DNA of 64,000 nt, from contig NZ_JBMNUS010000011.1 of assembly GCF_050946405.1 (NCBI RefSeq), forward strand, positions 85,273 to 149,272. The letters are read 5' to 3'. Positions 59,706-64,000 of the stretch are shown piece by piece; positions within the stretch are counted from its first letter, which is position 1, and the number at the start of each line of letters is the position of its first letter. The translations under genes and the position numbers were made by a program. Below the pieces are notes generated by a model. That model searched no databases, was not told the DNA's origin, and saw nothing but the letters and a program-made list of their open reading frames with translations. The stretch comes from Pseudochelatococcus sp050946405 (lineage in GTDB: Bacteria; Pseudomonadota; Alphaproteobacteria; Rhizobiales; Beijerinckiaceae).

Positions 59706-60305
59706 TTATTGCGCGGGTGCCGCTTCGGCGGGCGCCGCCTCGGCCGGAGCGGCCTCGGGTTCGGGCAGCGGCGCGGGATCGTGCGAGAGGGTGCGCAGAT
59801 AGGCGATGATGTCGGCGCGTTCCTCGGGCTTCGCCACGCCGGCGAAGGCCATGATCGTGCCCTTCACGAAATCCTTGGGCTTGTGGATGAACTGGTCGAG
59901 CGAATCGTAGTTCCACTTGTCGCCCGCGTCGGCGTGCGCCTTCATCGGCGCGGAATAGCCGAAGCCTTCCACGGTGCCGATGGCGCGGTTGACGATGTTG
60001 TAGAGGTCCGGCCCGACCTTCGCGCCCGCGCCTTCGACGAAATTGTGGCAGGCCTTGCATTTCGCAACCGCCTTTTCGCCGCGCGCGGGGTCCGCGCTGG
60101 CGAGCCGCACGGCGATGGGCGCCACCGCAGCCACCGCCGTGCCGGCGGAGCCGCCGCCCGCATCGTCCGTGCCCGGCAGGTCGTAGCCGGGAATGACCGG
60201 GATCGTCGGGCTGAAGATGATGCCCGACATGACGCTGAGGCTCATCGCGAAAAGCAGCGCGCCGAGCACCCCGCCGGCGATCTTGTTGAGCTCGAAGGAA
60301 TCCAT
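59706..60305 (-). CDS. Membrane-anchored c-type cytochrome (CycM/cytochrome c552 type)
   Basis: 199 residues. An uncleaved N-terminal anchor (about 9-33) precedes a periplasmic class I cytochrome c domain with the haem site C83-K-A-C-H87 and the axial methionine in GTIMAFAGV. LYNIVNRAIGTVEGFGYS and DSLDQFIHKPKDFVKGT are typical of the Hyphomicrobiales CycM family, which carries electrons from the bc1 complex to cytochrome oxidase. The C-terminus has EAAPA repeats. The start MDSFELNKIAGGVLG at 60305 is preferred to longer frames. Divergent from kdsB. Confidence 0.92.
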   Translation of the reverse strand: MDSFELNKIAGGVLGALLFAMSLSVMSGIIFSPTIPVIPGYDLPGTDDAGGGSAGTAVAAVAPIAVRLASADPARGEKAVAKCKACHNFVEGAGAKVGPDLYNIVNRAIGTVEGFGYSAPMKAHADAGDKWNYDSLDQFIHKPKDFVKGTIMAFAGVAKPEERADIIAYLRTLSHDPAPLPEPEAAPAEAAPAEAAPAQ

Positions 60306-60534
60306 CGGTGTACGGCTCCGGTCCATGCCTGAGTTCTGCCCGTCACGAGCACGCCGGCCCTCGCGAGCAATCACATTGTTGATGATTAACCGGATTGCCC
60401 CGTACTTTGCAACTCGTATAATCAATCGCGGGCATGCGGCGAGGCGACGCCTGAAAATATCTTATGTGACATGCGCGCGTTTTTTCGCTAACCGTGGCGG
60501 CCTATATCCATTTTTCGCAGGTTCCGTTTTCCTA

Positions 60535-61278
60535 ATGGCCTCGCCCGTCGTCATCATCCCCGCGCGCCTTGCGGCGACGCGCCTCCCCGACAAGCCGCTC
60601 GCCGATATCGCCGGCTCGCCCATGATCGTGCATGTGCTTCGCCGCGCCGAAGCGGCGGCTATCGGCCCGGTCGTGGTTGCAACTGATTCGCCCGCCATCG
60701 CGGAAGCGGTGGCGGTGGCCGGCGGCCGCGCCGTGATGACGCGCGCCGACCATCCTTCCGGCTCGGACCGCATCTTCGAGGCGCTGTCTCTCGTCGATCC
60801 GCAGGGGCGGCACGACATCGTCGTCAACGTGCAGGGCGATCTGCCCACCATCGAACCCGCCGTCATCGCCTCCGCGCTGCCGCCGCTCGACGATCCGGGC
60901 GTGGATATCGCGACGCTTGCCGCCGTCATCTCGCGCGAGGAAGAGCGCACGGCCCCGAGCGTGGTGAAGGTGGTCGGCAGCCCCGTGGCGGACAACCGCG
61001 TGCGTGCGCTCTACTTTACGCGCGCCGCCGCGCCGTGGGGCGAGGGGCCGCTGCTTCACCACATCGGTCTTTACGCCTATCGCCGGGAGGCACTGGCGCG
61101 TTTCGTCGCCCTCGCGCCCTCGCCGCTGGAGCGGCGCGAGAAGCTGGAGCAGTTGCGGGCGCTGGAGGCGGGCATGCGCATCGATGCCGTGATCGTCGAC
61201 GGCGTGCCGCTCGGCGTCGACACGCCGGACGATCTGGCCCGCGCCCGCGCCATCCTCTCAGGAATGAATCCGGCATGA
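60535..61278 (+). CDS. kdsB: 3-deoxy-manno-octulosonate cytidylyltransferase KdsB
   Basis: Activates KDO to CMP-KDO for the LPS inner core, 247 residues. VVIIPARLAATRLPDKPLADIAG is the nucleotide-binding N-terminus, DHPSGSDRIFEAL and VNVQGDLPTIEP follow, and HHIGLYAYRREALARFVALAPSPLERREKLEQLRALEAGMRI is the C-terminal signature. No obvious ribosome site precedes ATG 60535, but this start fits the family. The stop overlaps pheA (ATGA). The cytochrome-kdsB-pheA order is standard in Hyphomicrobiales. Confidence 0.95.
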   Translation: MASPVVIIPARLAATRLPDKPLADIAGSPMIVHVLRRAEAAAIGPVVVATDSPAIAEAVAVAGGRAVMTRADHPSGSDRIFEALSLVDPQGRHDIVVNVQGDLPTIEPAVIASALPPLDDPGVDIATLAAVISREEERTAPSVVKVVGSPVADNRVRALYFTRAAAPWGEGPLLHHIGLYAYRREALARFVALAPSPLERREKLEQLRALEAGMRIDAVIVDGVPLGVDTPDDLARARAILSGMNPA

Positions 61279-62165
61279 CACCTGCTTTCACGACACCTGC
61301 TTTCGACTTTCTGCCCCGCATCGTCTCCTATCAGGGCGAGCCCGGCGCCAATTCCCACATCGCCGCCCACGAGGTGTTCCCTGACCGGGAGTTCCTGCCC
61401 TGCGCCACCTTCGAGGACGCGCTCGCCGCGATCAGCGGCGGGAGCGCCGGGCTCGGCATGATCCCGATCGAGAATTCCATCGCCGGCCGGGTCGCCGATA
61501 TCCATCACCTGCTGCCGTCGTCCGGCCTCTACATCGTCGGCGAACACTTTCTCCCCATCCGCTTCCAGTTGGTTGCGCCGAGGGGGGCGACGCTCGGCAC
61601 CGTGAAGGCCGTTCACAGCCATATCCACGCGCTGGGCCAGTGTCGGCGGATCATCCGGGAACACGGGTTCGAGGCGGTCGTCGCATCCGATACGGCCGGG
61701 GCCGCGCGTCAGGTGGCGGAATGGAACGACCCGACGCAGGCGGCGCTCGCGCCGGCGCTCGCGGCGGAGATCTACGGTCTCGACACGCTGGCGCGCGATG
61801 TCGAGGACGAGAAGGACAACACCACGCGCTTCGTGGTGCTGGCGCGGGAGCCCCGCTGGGCGCGGCAGGGCGACGGACCGACGGTGACGAGCTTCGTCTT
61901 TCAGGTGCGCAACGTGCCCGCCGCCCTTTACAAGGCGCTGGGCGGCTTCGCCACCAACGGCGTCAACCTGACGAAGCTGGAAAGCTACATGGTCGGCGGC
62001 CGTTTCGTGGCGACCCGCTTCTATGCCGAGGTCGACGGCCATCCCGAAGATCCAGGCCTGCGGCTGGCGCTGGAGGAGCTCGCGTTTTTCTCGCGGGAGT
62101 CGCGCATCCTCGGCGTCTATCCGGCGCATCCCTTCCGGGGGCTGCAAGCGGCGGCGGGCGAGTAG
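61275..62165 (+). CDS. pheA: Prephenate dehydratase
   Basis: Converts prephenate to phenylpyruvate in phenylalanine synthesis, 296 residues. ISYQGEPGANSH-type N-terminus (IVSYQGEPGANSHIAAHEVFP), PIENSIAGRVADIHHLL, and the DNTTRF motif (KDNTTRFVVLAREP) belong to the catalytic domain. A C-terminal ACT domain (about 198-285, VRNVPAALYKALGGFATNGVNLTKLESYMVGG) gives allosteric control. There is no chorismate mutase domain, so it is the monofunctional type. ATGA overlap with kdsB. Confidence 0.95.
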   Translation: MTPAFTTPAFDFLPRIVSYQGEPGANSHIAAHEVFPDREFLPCATFEDALAAISGGSAGLGMIPIENSIAGRVADIHHLLPSSGLYIVGEHFLPIRFQLVAPRGATLGTVKAVHSHIHALGQCRRIIREHGFEAVVASDTAGAARQVAEWNDPTQAALAPALAAEIYGLDTLARDVEDEKDNTTRFVVLAREPRWARQGDGPTVTSFVFQVRNVPAALYKALGGFATNGVNLTKLESYMVGGRFVATRFYAEVDGHPEDPGLRLALEELAFFSRESRILGVYPAHPFRGLQAAAGE

Positions 62166-62763
62166 GGCGCCGGCCGCCCGGCGGCCGCCCGGCGGCTCTT
62201 GCCGCATGACCACGTTTCATCGAAACATGGCAATGCTCTCACGCCCTGATTTTAGGCAAGTTCTTATCGATCGAATGATTCCATTTGATCGGAACGCGTT
62301 CGGATTCCCGCATCAGGGCGGTTTGCGCGAAGGCTGAACGGGGCTGCTGCGCAAGCCGCTCCCGCTTCCCCGGCTGGCTGCAATTGATGCTCGACGTGAT
62401 GCCCGATCGGGTGCAACCGTTATAGTACGGCCGATTTTCCCAACAGCCGCATATACTTTTCCGCCATTTTCGAGACGTTCCATCCGCCGCATCATCGATG
62501 CCGGCGCGTCAGGCGTCGGCCGGCTACACGCAATTATTGTGCCGTTCCCCGCTCTTCCGGTTGACATGCCGGAAAAATTGATATTGGAGATGGATTTGTT
62601 ACGAGGTTGCATGCAATGCGGAAGGTTTCAGGATGATGAAGCGATATTTCACCGAAATATTGAATCCGCGTTTGGATAAGTATTGCACTTGATATGACCT
62701 GGAGGTGTGTTTTAATTGGAAATAACGGGCTTTTATGAAGTCAAGATTTGTTGGGCGGGGGTT
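62166..62763. other. Intergenic region downstream of pheA, with degenerate repeat
   Basis: About 600 bp without a convincing gene. 62211-62294 resembles a degenerate type B/A repeat (GTTTCATCGAAAC, AATGCTCT, GATTCCATTTGATCGGAA). 62580-62760 is AT-rich and probably contains the promoter of the GGDEF gene. Short frames such as 62633-62692 (19 codons) have no supporting evidence. Confidence 0.5.
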
Positions 62764-62838
62764 ATGAAAGAGCCCGATATCACTGACATTCCGGGCGGTC
62801 TTTCCCGTCATCCGGCTCCTTTCGGGGTTGACGCCTGA
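62764..62838 (+). CDS. Possible 24-residue leader peptide coupled to the GGDEF gene
   Basis: ATG 62764 follows a strong GGGCGGGGG and opens a 24-codon frame (MKEPDITDIPGG ... GVDA). Its TGA stop shares one base with the ATG of the GGDEF gene (TGATG). That arrangement would couple translation of the two. It is too short for similarity to mean anything, so this is a hypothesis from spacing alone. Confidence 0.35.
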   Translation: MKEPDITDIPGGLSRHPAPFGVDA

Positions 62839-64000
62839 TGGAACTGGACCCGTTGACGTTGCGCACCGTCGCCATGGCCGCGAACCTGCTGCTGGGTGTG
62901 CTGCTGTTGTCATCGTGGCGCAACAACCGCGCCAATCGTGAATTGTTGTTTCTCGGCGTGTGCTTTCTGGGGGCTGCGGCGGGTGATTTCCTCTCGCGCT
63001 ATGCGGCGGATATGGGGCTGCCGCGCCTCAGGGATCTCGGCTATACGCTGCTGTTTCTGGGATACGGCGCGGTCTGGCAGGCGGCGCGCCTGTTCGGCAA
63101 GCGGCCGATATCCGCTCTTGCCGCCTCCGCCGGCGGTCTGGTCTGGCTTTTGTGCATACCGCTCGCGGGCGGCGCCGCTCTGCCGTGGACGCGGATGGCG
63201 GCGATCACGTTCGTTCCCGTCGCCTATTATCTGCTCGCGATCGCCGAATTGTACCGGGGAAGGCGGGAGTATATGCCTTCGCGCTTGTCTCTTTGCGTGG
63301 CGATGGGCATCAAGTGTACGGTTTTCCTGACTTACGGCGCGCTGCTTTTCCTCCACCTGTTGAAGGGCGATCTCATGGTCGCGTCCGCTGCCGACGATAG
63401 ATGGATGGCGGCTTTGCGGCTCGTCTCGATCGGCGCCAACATCGCCGTCGCCTATCTGATGCTCTCCCTGATCAAGGAGCGGCTGGAGACGGAACAGCGG
63501 GTGCAGAGCATGATCGATCCGCTGACGGGGCTCGGCAACCGGCGCGCGCTCGGCAACCATGCCGCGCGCATTCTGCGGCGTCAGGCGATGTCGGGCGCGC
63601 CCGTCTGTGTCGCCATCATCGATCTCGATCATTTCAAGCAGGTCAACGACACGTTCGGCCACCTCGCCGGCGATGACGTGCTGCGTACCGTCGCGGAGCG
63701 CGCCACGCTCAGCCTGCGGCCGAACGATTCTCTCTTCCGCATCGGCGGCGAGGAATTCCTGTGCATCCTTCAGTCGGCGCGGGAGCAGGACGCCGTGAGC
63801 GCGATGGAGCGTATCAGGCGCGACATATCCGGCTTTCGGCTGGGCACGGGCGCGGAGGAGCGCGCCATTACCATCAGCGTGGGCATCGCCTCGTCTACCG
63901 GTACGGGCTACGATCTCGAGGATCTCACCCGCGCTGCCGACAGCGCGCTTTACGAGGCCAAGCGGGCAGGGCGAAACTGCGTGTGCGTCTATGCTTCCGC
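62838..64000 (+). CDS. Membrane diguanylate cyclase, GGDEF domain (3' end cut by window edge)
   Basis: About 387 residues visible. The N-terminal half has six or seven predicted helices (about 8-215), an uncharacterised membrane sensor. The GGDEF domain begins near 228 with DPLTGLGNRRALGNHA. The A-site is GGEEF within FRIGGEEFLCIL, and an inhibitory I-site RPND lies exactly five residues upstream (RPNDSLFRIGGEEF). AAD-SALYEAKRAGRNCV is the domain C-terminus, so only a short tail is missing. It should synthesise cyclic di-GMP with product feedback. A 24-codon leader frame overlaps its start. Confidence 0.92.
   Translation, partial: MELDPLTLRTVAMAANLLLGVLLLSSWRNNRANRELLFLGVCFLGAAAGDFLSRYAADMGLPRLRDLGYTLLFLGYGAVWQAARLFGKRPISALAASAGGLVWLLCIPLAGGAALPWTRMAAITFVPVAYYLLAIAELYRGRREYMPSRLSLCVAMGIKCTVFLTYGALLFLHLLKGDLMVASAADDRWMAALRLVSIGANIAVAYLMLSLIKERLETEQRVQSMIDPLTGLGNRRALGNHAARILRRQAMSGAPVCVAIIDLDHFKQVNDTFGHLAGDDVLRTVAERATLSLRPNDSLFRIGGEEFLCILQSAREQDAVSAMERIRRDISGFRLGTGAEERAITISVGIASSTGTGYDLEDLTRAADSALYEAKRAGRNCVCVYAS

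Overview
The window is a GC-rich chromosomal segment from a Gram-negative alphaproteobacterium, most likely of the order Hyphomicrobiales (Rhizobiales). Evidence: an uninterrupted alphaproteobacterial division and cell-wall (dcw) cluster followed by lpxC and bamD, an alpha-type RNase P RNA just upstream of mraZ, the xseB-dxs-tlyA and cytochrome c/kdsB/pheA neighbourhoods, a TIGR02301 protein, and a PleC/DivJ-type sensor kinase. The genus cannot be fixed from the sequence alone. About 55 protein genes are supported; two are cut by the window edges (pstS on the left, a GGDEF protein on the right). No tRNA, rRNA, CRISPR array, insertion sequence or transposase was seen.

Layout. 1-11,000: pstS (partial), mgtE, cysS, a LOG-family protein, a LysM envelope protein, AMP nucleosidase, a peptidoglycan amidase, a glycine-zipper lipoprotein, a lytic transglycosylase and rnpB. 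11,280-30,142: mraZ-rsmH-ftsL-ftsI-murE-murF-mraY-murD-ftsW-murG-murC-murB-ftsQ-ftsA-ftsZ, mostly with ATGA-type overlaps, ending at a strong terminator after ftsZ. Upstream of mraZ lie three 10-bp-phased ATCCC repeats that match the MraZ operator pattern. The ddl gene normally found between murB and ftsQ is absent, and a CtrA-like site lies in that gap. lpxC and bamD follow. 32,750-37,150 (minus): xseB, dxs, tlyA and an RlmD/TrmA-type methyltransferase. 37,300-45,500: SDR, Nudix and TIGR02301 genes, mscL, a small secreted protein, a two-PAS histidine kinase, a phosphohexomutase and a DUF3592 membrane protein. 45,600-51,450 (minus): a complete yejABEF-type peptide importer. 53,450-59,500: a polyamine block, potGHI diverging from puuA and puuB, without potF in the window. 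59,700-64,000: membrane cytochrome c, kdsB, pheA and a membrane diguanylate cyclase.

Two things stand out. First, a 560-residue protein at 51,608-53,290 that I cannot assign to any family is encoded in DNA much more AT-rich than its surroundings. It has its own near-consensus sigma-70-type promoter with phased repeats just upstream, and it contains a diverged internal duplication. It looks like a horizontally acquired single-gene cassette between two transporter operons. Second, a family of intergenic repeat elements recurs in the window. In five clear cases and one short one, the terminal TAG, TAA or TGA of the element is exactly the stop codon of the neighbouring gene.
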